Source of the DNA: JAICKN01 sp036489565
GTDB lineage: Bacteria; Acidobacteriota; Terriglobia; Terriglobales; Acidobacteriaceae
NCBI GenBank assembly: GCA_036489565.1
Contig: DASXFN010000060.1
Coordinates: 1 to 64,000, forward strand
DNA: 64,000 nt
Direction: 5' to 3'
Part shown: one piece after another, positions 8,702 to 18,700 of the stretch
Layout of the letters: each line of letters opens with the position of its first letter
Numbering within the stretch: position 1 is the first letter of the stretch
The notes under the pieces: model-generated
The model's database searches: none
Told to the model about the DNA's origin: nothing
The model's input: the letters and a program-made list of their open reading frames with translations, nothing else
Translations under genes and position numbers: made by a program

Positions 8702-9991
8702 CTACGCAAATGCGTTTTTCGCCACCGCAACCGTCTTCTCTAAATCTTCCCGCGTGTGTGCCGCGCCTAAGAACGCTGCCTCAAACTGCGACGGCGGAAG
8801 ATAAATTCCCGAATCAAGCATCGAGCGGAAGAATTTTCCGAAAGCTGCGGTGTCGGATTTAGAGGCGGAACCCCAATCCACGACTGGCCCCGGCGTAAAG
8901 AACCACGTGAACATTGAACCCACGCGATTGAAGGACAGCGGAATTCCCGCTGTTTTGGCGGCCGCCGCCACGCTTTCCACTAATTCTCCGCTCAACCGAT
9001 CAAGCTTCGCGTAAAGTTCATTCTTATTTTTTTGCAGATGCCGTAGCGTCGCAATCCCCGCCGCCATCGCCAATGGATTCCCTGATAAAGTCCCCGCTTG
9101 ATATACCGGCCCAAGCGGCGCCACCATGTCCATGATTTCTGCCGTGCCACCGTACGCGCCCACTGGCAATCCCCCGCCGATGATCTTTCCCAGTGTCGTA
9201 AGGTCAGGAACAACTCCATACAGTTCCTGCGCTCCGCCGAATGCTAAGCGAAAACCAGTCATGACTTCGTCAAAAATCAGCAGTGCGCCTTCGCGCTTCG
9301 TAATTTTTCTCAGCGACTCCAGATATCCAGCCGCCGGAGGAACGCAGCCCATGTTGCCAACTACCGGCTCAACAATCACGCAGGCAATCTGATCTTTTAA
9401 TTTAGCGAAGGCTTGCTCAAGCGCTCCTACACTGTTGAATGGGAGCGCCAAAGTGAATTGAATAAACTCCTCAGGAACGCCCGCCGATCCCGGAATTCCC
9501 AGCGTCGCAACTCCGGAGCCTGCCTTTACCAGCAAGGCGTCCGTATGGCCGTGGTAGCAGCCCTCAAATTTGATGATGTACTTTTTCTTGGTATAGGCCC
9601 GCGCCAGCCGGATCGCCGACATCGTCGCTTCTGTCCCCGAACTTACAAAGCGGACTTTCTCAATATGCGGAAATGCGGACACGACCAACTCTGCCAAATC
9701 GGCTTCGGCGGGGGTTGACGCGCCGAAGCTCACCCCGTTTTTCGCCGCGGCCGTCACCGCTTCAACAATCTCCGGCGCGGCATGGCCTAGAATCAGCGGG
9801 CCCCAGGAACCGACATAGTCAATGTATTCATTTCCGTCCGCGTCCCAAACATGCGATCCCGCGCCCTTTACCAGAAAGGGCGGGTCTCCGCCGACCGCGC
9901 GAAATGCCCGCACCGGCGAATTCACGCCTCCGGGGATCAATTTTTCCGCCCGCGCTTGCAGTTTTCGGGAGACTTCCAGCTTCCAGATCAT
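8702..9991 (-). CDS. hemL: Glutamate-1-semialdehyde 2,1-aminomutase
   Basis: 429 residues, normal length for GSAM. It converts glutamate-1-semialdehyde to 5-aminolevulinate by a PLP-dependent transamination in the C5 route to haem and corrinoids. Visible hallmarks are the N-terminal PGGVNSPVRAF, the glycine-rich GSWGPLILGHAAP, FVSSGTEA, CYHGHTD, LIFDEVMTGFR and the PLP-lysine segment TLGKIIGGGLPVGAYGG. The ATG at 9991 fits the family start. No other haem genes are adjacent, so it looks monocistronic. Confidence 0.96.
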   Translation of the reverse strand: MIWKLEVSRKLQARAEKLIPGGVNSPVRAFRAVGGDPPFLVKGAGSHVWDADGNEYIDYVGSWGPLILGHAAPEIVEAVTAAAKNGVSFGASTPAEADLAELVVSAFPHIEKVRFVSSGTEATMSAIRLARAYTKKKYIIKFEGCYHGHTDALLVKAGSGVATLGIPGSAGVPEEFIQFTLALPFNSVGALEQAFAKLKDQIACVIVEPVVGNMGCVPPAAGYLESLRKITKREGALLIFDEVMTGFRLAFGGAQELYGVVPDLTTLGKIIGGGLPVGAYGGTAEIMDMVAPLGPVYQAGTLSGNPLAMAAGIATLRHLQKNKNELYAKLDRLSGELVESVAAAAKTAGIPLSFNRVGSMFTWFFTPGPVVDWGSASKSDTAAFGKFFRSMLDSGIYLPPSQFEAAFLGAAHTREDLEKTVAVAKNAFA

Positions 9992-10125
9992 TTTTATTCA
10001 ACCAAGGTCTAAAACTATACCAGCGTTGAAATTCACCAGATATTTACCACACCCCAATCTCCCCGCAATCTGCAGCCCTTACTCTGACAATCGCAACAGG
10101 CCCTTCTAACCGGGAGGGAGTTAAA

Positions 10126-10161
10126 GGACAGCTTCGGGGGGCTCCGAGCTGTCCGTTTTTT
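10126..10161 (+). terminator. Intrinsic terminator with no upstream plus-strand gene
   Basis: A 12-base left arm (10126-10137) pairs with 10144-10154 almost completely (GGACAGCT ... AGCTGTCC plus CGG/CCG) around a G-rich loop, followed by six T residues (10156-10161). It has terminator polarity only on the plus strand, yet hemL upstream is on the minus strand. It therefore ends either an unannotated transcript or a leader of the regulator gene beginning near 10.29 kb. Confidence 0.7.
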
Positions 10162-10290
10162 ATTTTAGGGGATCTCAATCGAGTCCGGGAAAGCTCCCAA
10201 AGAAGGCTTGTTCCGTTTATGGAAAAAAATTCCTAAAAATCTAGCAATCGATGTTTCCTGCGTAATGTGGAACAAGAGGCACCGATTGAA

Positions 10291-11346
10291 ATGGCTACCA
10301 ACAGAATCTTAGCTCTCAATTCCGAAATCAGGCCGGCAGAAACTGAGCAAGCTCCCGCGGCCATCGTATTACACTCCAACGGTAATGCCTTCCTTGGCAC
10401 CAGCGCAGCCATCCGCCAACTTGAAAATGACAGCCTTCAACATGTGAACAGCGATAATCCGGTGCTCATTCAAGGAGAGCCAGGAACCGGCAAAGGGATG
10501 CTGGCCCGTTGGCTGCACGAGAGCGGTTCGCGCGGGGACGAATTGCAGGTCGAGTTGCAATGCATGGGGGTTTCACAGTTAAGAGTGGAAGCAAAGCTGT
10601 TTGGATACGAAAAGGGCGCCTTTGGAGCGCCGCAAGCCAAGCCGGGCCTTCTGGAGATCGCGCAATCCGGCAGCGTTTTTATTGACGAAATTGGCGAACT
10701 CGATTTGCCGTTGCAAAAAAAGATCCTTAGGCTGCTGGAAGAGAATAAATTCCGTCGCCTGGGCGACACGCAAGATCGCGAGTCGGATGCGCGGGTCATC
10801 GTCTCTACCCAACGCAATGTTGCGGACCGCGTCCGTGAAAAGCGGTTTTTACCGGATTTATCGCTTCGCTTCGGCAATCCATTGGTGGTGCCCGCCCTGC
10901 GGGAGCGGCCCGAAGACATTGCCGTGCTGGCCGGGCATCTGCTGGAACGGATCGCGGCGGAGCGCGAAACGGGGCCAATTCATTTATCCGCGCCGGCCTT
11001 GGAGTTGTTGCAGGTATTTTCCTGGCCGGGAAACATTCGCGAATTGCGGAATACGCTGGAACGCGCGGTTTTGCTAAGCGGAAGCCAGCAACTCTCCGAG
11101 GACGATCTGCAATTAAACCGGAAAATCGAGGCTGGTAATCTGCAACCCGGTTCGCTCAAGACCCTGGAAGAAGTGGAGCGGGAATACATCAGAAACGTGC
11201 TGTCGCTGGAGGGCGGACGGGTGCAGTCAGCGGCGAAAAAGCTGGGAATCCCCAGAAGCTCGCTCTATCACAAGCTTAAGCAGTACGGAATTGCGCGTCG
11301 CGGGGTGGAAGCCGCAGCATGGAACAGGAATAGTGCTGGTGCGTAA
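10291..11346 (+). CDS. NtrC/PspF-like AAA+ regulator with altered GAFTGA loop
   Basis: 351 residues: an N-terminal ~50-residue tail without a receiver, an AAA+ sigma-54-interaction-type domain with Walker A GEPGTGKG and Walker B FIDEIGEL, and a Fis-type C-terminal HTH (GGRVQSAAKKLGIPRSSLYHKL). The loop that normally reads GAFTGA reads GAFGAP (residues 109-114), so the Thr-Gly pair that contacts sigma-54 is lost. The downstream RLN...PLRE segment is also changed (LRFGNPLVVPALRE). It probably still binds DNA and ATP but may not act with sigma-54. ATG 10291 follows AGAGG; a GTG at 10267 is in frame. Confidence 0.85.
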   Translation: MATNRILALNSEIRPAETEQAPAAIVLHSNGNAFLGTSAAIRQLENDSLQHVNSDNPVLIQGEPGTGKGMLARWLHESGSRGDELQVELQCMGVSQLRVEAKLFGYEKGAFGAPQAKPGLLEIAQSGSVFIDEIGELDLPLQKKILRLLEENKFRRLGDTQDRESDARVIVSTQRNVADRVREKRFLPDLSLRFGNPLVVPALRERPEDIAVLAGHLLERIAAERETGPIHLSAPALELLQVFSWPGNIRELRNTLERAVLLSGSQQLSEDDLQLNRKIEAGNLQPGSLKTLEEVEREYIRNVLSLEGGRVQSAAKKLGIPRSSLYHKLKQYGIARRGVEAAAWNRNSAGA

Positions 11347-11370
11347 GTCCCTGAAAATCCGGGGCCTGAA

Positions 11371-11580
11371 CTAGCTTTTTACGTCTGAGCTGGGAGTTGG
11401 GTTCGGAGTGGTATTGGACGTCTTGGGCTCTTCCGGATGACCTTTCATAGCATCTTTAAAGCCGCGAATCCCTTCGCCTAAACCCTTACCAAATTCGGGC
11501 AGCTTTCGGGGCCCAAAAATCACCAGAGCAATTATCGCGATAATCAAAATATGCGTTGGCTGAAACAAGCCATCGAACAT
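11371..11580 (-). CDS. tatA: Sec-independent translocase subunit TatA/TatE
   Basis: 69 residues. One N-terminal membrane helix (LFQPTHILIIAIIALVIFGP) is followed by the conserved FGPRKLPEFGKGLGEGIRGFK amphipathic helix region and a polar Pro/Thr tail. It forms the pore component of the twin-arginine export system in the inner membrane. The ATG at 11580 has a GGAGG ribosome site 5 bases upstream; the longer frame to 11652 is not supported. No tatB/tatC is adjacent. A Tat-type signal occurs on the GH30 protein at 27.1 kb. Confidence 0.93.
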   Translation of the reverse strand: MFDGLFQPTHILIIAIIALVIFGPRKLPEFGKGLGEGIRGFKDAMKGHPEEPKTSNTTPNPTPSSDVKS

Positions 11581-11787
11581 AAAGCCTCCTCGGCCCGTGC
11601 AAGTGCTTACTTCCAAGTTACCGGAGACGGGATTCCCCGTCAACTGCTTCATAACTTAGGAATTGAGCTGGAAAGCTGCCGGGAACAACTTTATGTTTAC
11701 TGTTCGGTAACACTCACCTTGGTTACCTTTCTTCTTCCGCACTGGCTGGGCTATTTTGCAATTACACCTTAATTTATTTCATCTCCA

Positions 11788-13422
11788 GTGAGGGATTTTA
11801 GCTTGCGCTGCAATGCCTTAATGCTGGCTGCATCCGCTGCCGTCTTGTTCTCGGCCTGCTTTCCCCGCGCACTCGCCCGCTCCGTTGATCCGAATTCGGT
11901 TGAAATGAATTCTGTAAACATGAATTCACTCGAAGTCGGTTCAGTGAATTCCGTGGATGTGAATCAGGATGAGATACAGCCATTGAGTTGTGATCGTGTC
12001 CTGGCATGGCTGGCGGGTGGAGTATCAAATCGGCGGCTGACAATTCTGGCGCAGCAACATGGCGTTGCTTTCACCGCAAATGAACAGGCCCGTGAGTCGC
12101 TGAAAACGGCGGGAGCAGACGGGGACTTAGTGAACGCAATTGTCCGCTCTAAGGGGACGGATGCCGCGAACTGCTCCGCAAGACTTGCGCGGTCGGCGAG
12201 CCTGTCGCGCCGTCACAACTACAAGGATGCCGAGGCCATTCTGCGGGCGTTGCTTGAGCCTGTACCCATTGAAAAACAACCGAGCGCTTCCGCCCTGCAC
12301 TTTGCGCTGGGATACGTTCGCCAGCAGCAAGGGGACTGGGACGAGGCGTTCGACGAATATTCAGACGCGAAGGCGCTGCTGCCCGCGTTTCCCGAAACGC
12401 ACGCCCGGCTGGCATATGACTTTTACATTTCACACGACGGCGAAAATACGGTTGCCGAGGCCCGCACCGCGTTGAGTCTTGATCCACGAAATGCGGAAGC
12501 CTATCGCGATCTGGGCCTGGGACTTTACGCTAACGCGGAATACGATGCCGCGGTCTTTGCTCTGCGACAATCCATAGCGCTGCAGTCTGATAATCCTGAC
12601 GCTTTTTACGCCATGGGGTTGGCGCTGCGGGCCCAGCACAAGCCCGAAAAAGCGATTGCCGCGTATCGGAAAGTTCTGACATTGAACGGCGCTTCGTGGC
12701 GCGCTCACACTGAAATAGGGGGCGTGTTTTTAGAGCAGAAAAATTCCCCCGCAGCCATTCGCGAGTTCAAGATCGCCAAGCGCATCTCTCCGAACGAGCC
12801 TTCCGTTCGGACGGGCTTAGGCGACGCTTACTTTGCAAACGGTAATTATGACGCGGCCATTTCCGAATTGCGAACGCTGTTTCGCGTTCATCCCGATTGG
12901 AAAACGGGGCACACATGCCTGGCGCGAGCGCTGATGGCAAAGCATGACTATGAAGCGGCATGGCCGCAGTTTCGGCTGGCGCTGCGTGAAGACCCCACGG
13001 CGGCGGTTCGGCACCAGGCCTTGGGAGAAGCTTTGCTGCTGGCCCATCGCAATCATGAAGCTGTGCAAGAACTACGCACCGCAATCTCGCTCAATCCCGA
13101 TTCCGCCTCCGCCCACCACGCATTGGGCACGGCGTTTTATGGAGACGAGGAGTGGGAACAGGCCCTGACCGAGTTTCAGCAAGCGCTGCGCTTGCGTCCT
13201 AGCGCACAAAATTATTATTCGGTGGCCGCCTGCCTCATGAGCCTGGGCCAATATTCCGCGGCTTTGAGCGAATTGAACATGGCGGTGGCATTGAATCCCA
13301 GGGAGGATGTGTACCGCAGCCGGAAAGAAGAACTCATTCGTCTGATGAAGGCGTCCCGCACAGTCACGCGGGAAATTTCATCGGTGCTGCCGGATGCAAG
13401 AGCGGTCAATTCCCAAAAATGA
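11788..13422 (+). CDS. Secreted/lipid-anchored TPR protein
   Basis: Up to 544 residues. A hydrophobic signal region (LMLAASAAVLFSAC) is followed by an unusual run of degenerate Asn-Ser-Val units (about residues 32-60), a small helical domain ending NAIVRSKG, then about nine or ten tandem TPR units from ~130 to ~520. TPR proteins mediate protein-protein contacts; the partner is unknown. GTG 11788 is the frame limit; ATG 11821 would give a tighter signal peptide with a lipobox-like FSAC and is a good alternative start. It stands alone between divergent tatA and the zinc-ribbon gene. Confidence 0.78.
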   Translation: MRDFSLRCNALMLAASAAVLFSACFPRALARSVDPNSVEMNSVNMNSLEVGSVNSVDVNQDEIQPLSCDRVLAWLAGGVSNRRLTILAQQHGVAFTANEQARESLKTAGADGDLVNAIVRSKGTDAANCSARLARSASLSRRHNYKDAEAILRALLEPVPIEKQPSASALHFALGYVRQQQGDWDEAFDEYSDAKALLPAFPETHARLAYDFYISHDGENTVAEARTALSLDPRNAEAYRDLGLGLYANAEYDAAVFALRQSIALQSDNPDAFYAMGLALRAQHKPEKAIAAYRKVLTLNGASWRAHTEIGGVFLEQKNSPAAIREFKIAKRISPNEPSVRTGLGDAYFANGNYDAAISELRTLFRVHPDWKTGHTCLARALMAKHDYEAAWPQFRLALREDPTAAVRHQALGEALLLAHRNHEAVQELRTAISLNPDSASAHHALGTAFYGDEEWEQALTEFQQALRLRPSAQNYYSVAACLMSLGQYSAALSELNMAVALNPREDVYRSRKEELIRLMKASRTVTREISSVLPDARAVNSQK

Positions 13423-13574
13423 ATCGGGAAATTTAAGTTTCTATTGCGGGAACGCCATCGTTCATTTGCTCGCACCTTGGGACAATGGCCCTGATGTACC
13501 GAGGTTACTTCGGAGTTCCGCAGGCTCCGCCTAGAATGGCTGAACTGGCAGTAAATTCATTCGGAGTTCTTGCA

Positions 13575-14213
13575 ATGAATGTAGTTTCGACTTCCCCCTC
13601 TTCTTCCGCGGCAGCCGCAGCTCCGGCGCTGGCTGGCCAAAACGCAGTCGCGAATCCAAATACTCATGAAACCTCGCGCAACGCTGCCGCTCCCTTGCCG
13701 GGCAGTGGATATGGCTTGCCGTGCCTGAAGTGCCGCACGTATTACGATTCGAATTTAACTGTCTGTCCGGTTTGCAAAGAATCCAAGCGGGTTGCGGTGA
13801 ATGCGGTTTCAGTTCGCACCCTTACTCCCGAAGCCAGGGATTCCGCAGCCGTGGAAGAGCAGCGCAGACGGGTTGCGCGAGAATTGAATCCGGAAGCATA
13901 TTCTTCCGTTTTTGAGGCACCCCTACTTGTTGGCTCGCAGTGCACGCTGAAGAAGAACCACGCCGGCGATTCCAACGCCGCAGAGGTCTGCCAGAGCTGC
14001 TACACGGATTTGCAGAACCGCGCGGACCTGATGGAAGCGGCCCTGCACGTTGATTTAAAGGAAGCGGCGCAGGTGATCTATGAGGCGGTTTGGGCGGACC
14101 CTTCCGATCCTACGAAGACCTACCAGAATGCGGCACAGGCGTTGCTGACGGAATTGCACAAGCGCGCAGGGATTTCAGCGGTGATTGCGCCGGTTCATCC
14201 TATGTCGCACTAA
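13575..14213 (+). CDS. Zinc-ribbon protein of unknown function
   Basis: About 212 residues. An Ala/Ser/Pro-rich N-terminal 55 residues precede a four-Cys ribbon (CLKCRTYYDSNLTVCPVCK), then a polar helical linker, a second Cys cluster (CTLKKNH...CQSCYTDL), and a helical C-terminus. No catalytic motif is visible. The first cluster looks like a double CxxC zinc ribbon, suggesting a structural metal site. The start is probably the ATG at 13575, which follows GGAG; an in-frame ATG at 13485 would add 30 residues. Function not recognised. Confidence 0.65.
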   Translation: MNVVSTSPSSSAAAAAPALAGQNAVANPNTHETSRNAAAPLPGSGYGLPCLKCRTYYDSNLTVCPVCKESKRVAVNAVSVRTLTPEARDSAAVEEQRRRVARELNPEAYSSVFEAPLLVGSQCTLKKNHAGDSNAAEVCQSCYTDLQNRADLMEAALHVDLKEAAQVIYEAVWADPSDPTKTYQNAAQALLTELHKRAGISAVIAPVHPMSH

Positions 14214-14436
14214 CGCGTTACGTTAAGAGAAATTCCATCTAGGGGGAGCATCGCTTCAGGCTTACCAGCTCCAGCTTTACTAATCTTGACGAACTTTTAC
14301 CTTTCCCGTGTAGGCCCAGTCGTCTCAATCAATTAAACTTTTAAGTGAGCCCCGGGGATGTCCTAATTACGTTCCCGCCGCAATTCATCCATTTATCCAT
14401 CCGAATTTGTTCATTATCCGGATGTCAGGAGCAAAT

Positions 14437-15663
14437 GTGTTCCACGTAAAAAAATCCATTCTTGCTGCCGCTTTGGCGGCGGCCTTGATGGTGCCCGCGA
14501 GTTCCTGGGCGCAACAAGCAACACCCTCGGTAGCGCGATCGCTGGGTACGGTGAAGTCCATCTCAGGAAATTCCATTACGTTGGCAACCGACGCGGGCGC
14601 TGAAGTAAACGTTTCCGTTCAACCGGATGCCAAGCTGATTCGGACCGCCCCCGGCCATAAAGACTTGCAGGGAGCCACTCCAGTGCAGTTGTCCGAGATA
14701 CAAACCGGCGACCGGATGCTCGCGCGAGGCAGCCTCGCCGCCGATGGAAAAATGATTCTCGCTTCTTCCGTTATCGTGATGAAGCGGGAAGACATCGCGC
14801 AAAAGCAGCAGCAGGAGCAGGAAGACTGGCGCAAGCGGGGTATTGCCGGCGTGGTGAAGTCAGTGGACCCCGCGACGCAGACGATTACCGTTTCAACCGG
14901 GGGCCTGACTGCGAAGGCAGTTGCCATCCAAACTTCGAAGAGCACGATTCTGCGCCGCTATTCGCCCGATTCCATTAAGTTCGATGACGCCAAACCTGGG
15001 AGTTTTGACCAGATCAAGCCCGGCGACCAGCTTCGCGCCCGCGGTGACCGCGACGCCGCAAGCGGCAATATCGCAGCAGACGAGATCGTTTCCGGAACAT
15101 TCCGGAATATTGCCGGGACCGTGCTCTCGACGGATGCGGCCAACAATACCGTGACCATCTCCGATTTGTTGAGCAAGAAACCCATCACGGTGAAAATCGG
15201 CGCGGATTCGCAACTGCACAAAATTCCTCAAATGATGGCGATGGGAATTGCCGCGCGACTCAAGGGACCGGCTGCCACGGAAGCCCATGGCGAAGCTCCA
15301 GGCGGAGGCATACCGGGGCATACTGCCCAGCCGGAATCATCGCAGCATGGGCCATCGCAAGGCGGTCCACCTCAGGGCGCGTGGCAAAGAGGCGGCGCAG
15401 GTGGTCAATTGGGCGGAGGCGGCCCGGCCCGAAGCGGAGATTTTCAGCAGATGCTGGCGCGCATGCCCGCAGTCACGATTGCCGACCTGCAAAAAGGTGA
15501 CGCGGTCATAGTGGTGGCAACTGAAGGAAGCGAAACATCACAGCCGACGGCGATCACTTTGCTCTCAGGAGTAGAACCCATTCTTACAGCGGCGCCAGAT
15601 CAGGCCGCGATGTCACTTTCGCCGTGGAGCCTGGGTGCCCCCTCGGGAGACGCTGGGCCTTAA
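14437..15663 (+). CDS. Exported DUF5666-repeat protein
   Basis: About 408 residues. An N-terminal signal peptide (KKSILAAALAAALMVPASSWA, cleavage after AWA/QQA) leads into three beta-rich DUF5666-like units (GTVKSISGNSITLAT; GVVKSVDPATQTITVS; GTVLSTDAANNTVTIS), each OB-like. A Gly/Gln/Pro/His-rich stretch (about 290-345) and a short fourth unit follow. DUF5666 proteins are periplasmic or envelope proteins of unknown role. The GTG at 14437 is preferred because AGGAG lies 5 bases upstream. The receptor gene starts 63 bases downstream and also has a Gly-rich insert, so co-transcription is likely. Confidence 0.78.
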   Translation: MFHVKKSILAAALAAALMVPASSWAQQATPSVARSLGTVKSISGNSITLATDAGAEVNVSVQPDAKLIRTAPGHKDLQGATPVQLSEIQTGDRMLARGSLAADGKMILASSVIVMKREDIAQKQQQEQEDWRKRGIAGVVKSVDPATQTITVSTGGLTAKAVAIQTSKSTILRRYSPDSIKFDDAKPGSFDQIKPGDQLRARGDRDAASGNIAADEIVSGTFRNIAGTVLSTDAANNTVTISDLLSKKPITVKIGADSQLHKIPQMMAMGIAARLKGPAATEAHGEAPGGGIPGHTAQPESSQHGPSQGGPPQGAWQRGGAGGQLGGGGPARSGDFQQMLARMPAVTIADLQKGDAVIVVATEGSETSQPTAITLLSGVEPILTAAPDQAAMSLSPWSLGAPSGDAGP

Positions 15664-15726
15664 TCATTCGCACCTTATATTCCTGCATGCCAATATCGGT
15701 TTTAGCAGAACAGTTTTAGGAGAACC

Positions 15727-18700
15727 ATGAACTCTGACGTTGCCGGGTCTTACTCGCATTCATCTTCATCCTCACATTCGCTAACGAAACTTTTCTCTTT
15801 CATGGTTGTTTTCGCAGTGATTATTGCCCTCACTGCCATTCCATCGAAGGCGCAGACGACAACCGGAGCCTTACGAGGACGCGTGACCGATCCGTCAGGT
15901 GCTGTGATTCAAGGCGCGAACATTACCGCCATCGCCTCGGATGGAAAGAAGACCGCGACTACGACGAACCATTCGGGCGAGTATGAGATTAAAGGCCTGG
16001 CGCCCGGCAAGTACACGGTCAACGCCGTGGCGAAGGGCTTCGGGGTGGACAATGAAGTTGACGTCAATATTCCCGCAGGTCCGGCGCAGTCATTCGATAT
16101 CGCCCTGGGAATTGAAGTTGAACAGCAATCGGTGACGGTGCAGGATGAAGCGAACCAAGTGGGATTGAGCCCGACAGAGAATTCCAGCGCTGTCGTCATC
16201 AAGGGAAAAGACCTAGAGGCTCTCTCTGACGATCCGGACGAATTGCAATCGGAGCTGGAAGCCCTCGCCGGTCCTTCGGCTGGCCCCAACGGCGGCCAGA
16301 TTTATATTGATGGATTTACCGGAGGCCAGCTTCCGCCCAAGTCCTCCATTCGCGAGATTCGCGTGAATTCCGATCCCTTCTCAGCTGAGTACGACAAGTT
16401 GGGTTATGGACGGATTGAAATCTTCACCAAACCCGGCACTGATAAATACCATGGCAGGTTCTTTTTTAACGAGGACAACTCTGCGCTGAACTCAAGGAAC
16501 CCATTCGTTTCTTCTGAACCCAGCAACCATTCCGAGATTTACGATGGGAATCTGGGTGGCCCCCTGGGGAAAAAGGCGTCGTTCTTTCTGGACGCACAGC
16601 GCCGCAACATCAATGATATTGATGCCATCAACGCATTGGTGGCCGATCCAACGTTTACCAATCCGACTGGTATTCCTTTCACCGAGGCCATCCCGAACCC
16701 CAGCACGCGCACCAACATCAGTCCGCGCATTGATTACCAGGTTTCCAAGAACAATACGCTGACTGCCCGTTATCAATTCGAACAGGAAAAAGAAAACAAC
16801 GAGGGCATTGGACAAACTTCGCTGGCGACCCTCGGCTACAACGAGGTTGAGACGGAAAACACTTTGCAGGTGAGCGACTCTCAAGTCCTTAGCAACAGCG
16901 TGGTGAATGAGACCCGTTTTCAATATTTGCGGGACAAGGACAATCTTCGCTCGCAAAGCTCCGATCCTATGACCCAGGTACTGGGGTTTTTCACCAGCGG
17001 GGGGAATTCGAAGGGGAGTAATCTGGACACGGCCGACAACTACGAATTGCAAAATTATACATCCGTCGCGCACGGAAAACATTTCATTAACTTCGGAATC
17101 CGGGAACGGATCGAGCAGGATTCCAACTTCGCCAACTCCGACTTCAACGGGGTTTTCACTTTTCCGTCACTGGCGGCATATAACGTCACGCAGGCTGGGC
17201 TGCTGGCGGGCATGACTCCGGCACAAAGCCGCGCCGCATGTTTGTCCGTTGCGCCCAATCCTCAAACGGCGCAGTGCGGAGCGAGCCAGTTCAGCATCAC
17301 GGCCGGTCAGCCCACCGTCTCCAACACTTATGCGGACACAGGTTTATATGCAGACGACACCTGGCGGGCGCGGCGCAACATTACCATCAACTACGGATTG
17401 CGCTGGGAAACACAGAACCAGATTCACGACCACAGCGATTTTGCTCCCCGTGTGGGACTCGCCTGGGGTTTGGGAGGCAAGAATGGAGCTCCTAAGACGG
17501 TGTTTCGCGCTGGTAGCGGTATTTTTTATGATCGCTTTAAGCAGGAATATCTGGTCAATGCGCAGCGCCTGAATGGCATTACGCAGCAGGAAATGGTCGT
17601 CAATTCGCCGGATTGCTACCCGGATCCTTCCACGTGCCCGGCGACCGTAACCTCGCCCACGGTCTATCAGGTATCGCCGAACCTGCGCGCTCCCTACACG
17701 ATACAAACCGCGGCCAGCGTGGAACGGCAGGTTGCGAAGGCTACTACGGTGTCGATCACCTATCTCAATTCTCGCGGCGTCCATCAACTTCTTTCGGAAA
17801 ACATCAATGCGCCGCTGCCGGGCACATTTAATCCCGCGGATCCCACCAGCGGCACGCGTCCGCTGGGCGCAAGCGCCGGCAATGTTTATCAATACGTATC
17901 AGAAGGAACTTTCAAGCAGAACCAGCTCATCGCCAATGTGCGTTTCAGCATGGGCGCCAGGCTCTCCTTGTTCGGCTTCTATCTGCTCAATTATGCAAAC
18001 TCTGATGCAGCGACCGCTGCGAGCTTCCCTTCGAACCAGTATGATTTGGCGCAGGATTATGGCCGCTCCGCTTTTGATGTACGCAACAGGGCTTTCATCG
18101 GAGGCTCCATTAACTTGCCTGAACGCTTTAATCTCTTTCCCTTCATCGTGATCAATTCAGGGACGCCGTTTAACGTAACGGTTGGACAGGATTTGAACGG
18201 AGATTCCATTTTCAATGACCGGCCCGGGTTAGCTTCCACCAACACGTGCTCTACTGTCGCGGTGAACGCGAATATCGTGTGCAGCCCCTGGGGAACTTTT
18301 AATTCAACCCCCACCCCCGGCGACCGCTTGGCGCCCATCAACACCGGGACGGGTCCCGCGAACGCGACTTTGAATTTGCGCCTTAGCCGCACATTCGGCT
18401 TTGGTCCCGAAACAAAAGGCTTCGGAGGTCCGCATGGGGGAGGAATGGGCGGCGGCGGACGCCATGGTGGACGCGGCCCGGGTGGCGGACTTGGGCCTGG
18501 TGGACTGAATGGCGGAGGAGGCGGGGGCAATCCGTGGGCAATGGGCGGAAGCGGACGCCGTTACAGTTTGACCTTCTCCATTTCCGCGCGAAACCTGTTT
18601 AATTCGGAAAATCTTGCGCCGCCGGTCGGCGATCTCAACTCTTCTCGGTTCGGACAATCGATTCAAATCGCCGGAGGTCCCTTCTCTTCACAAACCGCAA

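Noticed and set aside
15248..15511. Alternative frames in the DUF5666 Gly-rich tail
   Set aside because: GC-rich repeats keep several frames open; none shows a domain.
18057..18530. Pro-rich antisense frame in the receptor gene
   Set aside because: It is the reverse of the Gly-rich insert of the Oar-like protein, without a ribosome site.
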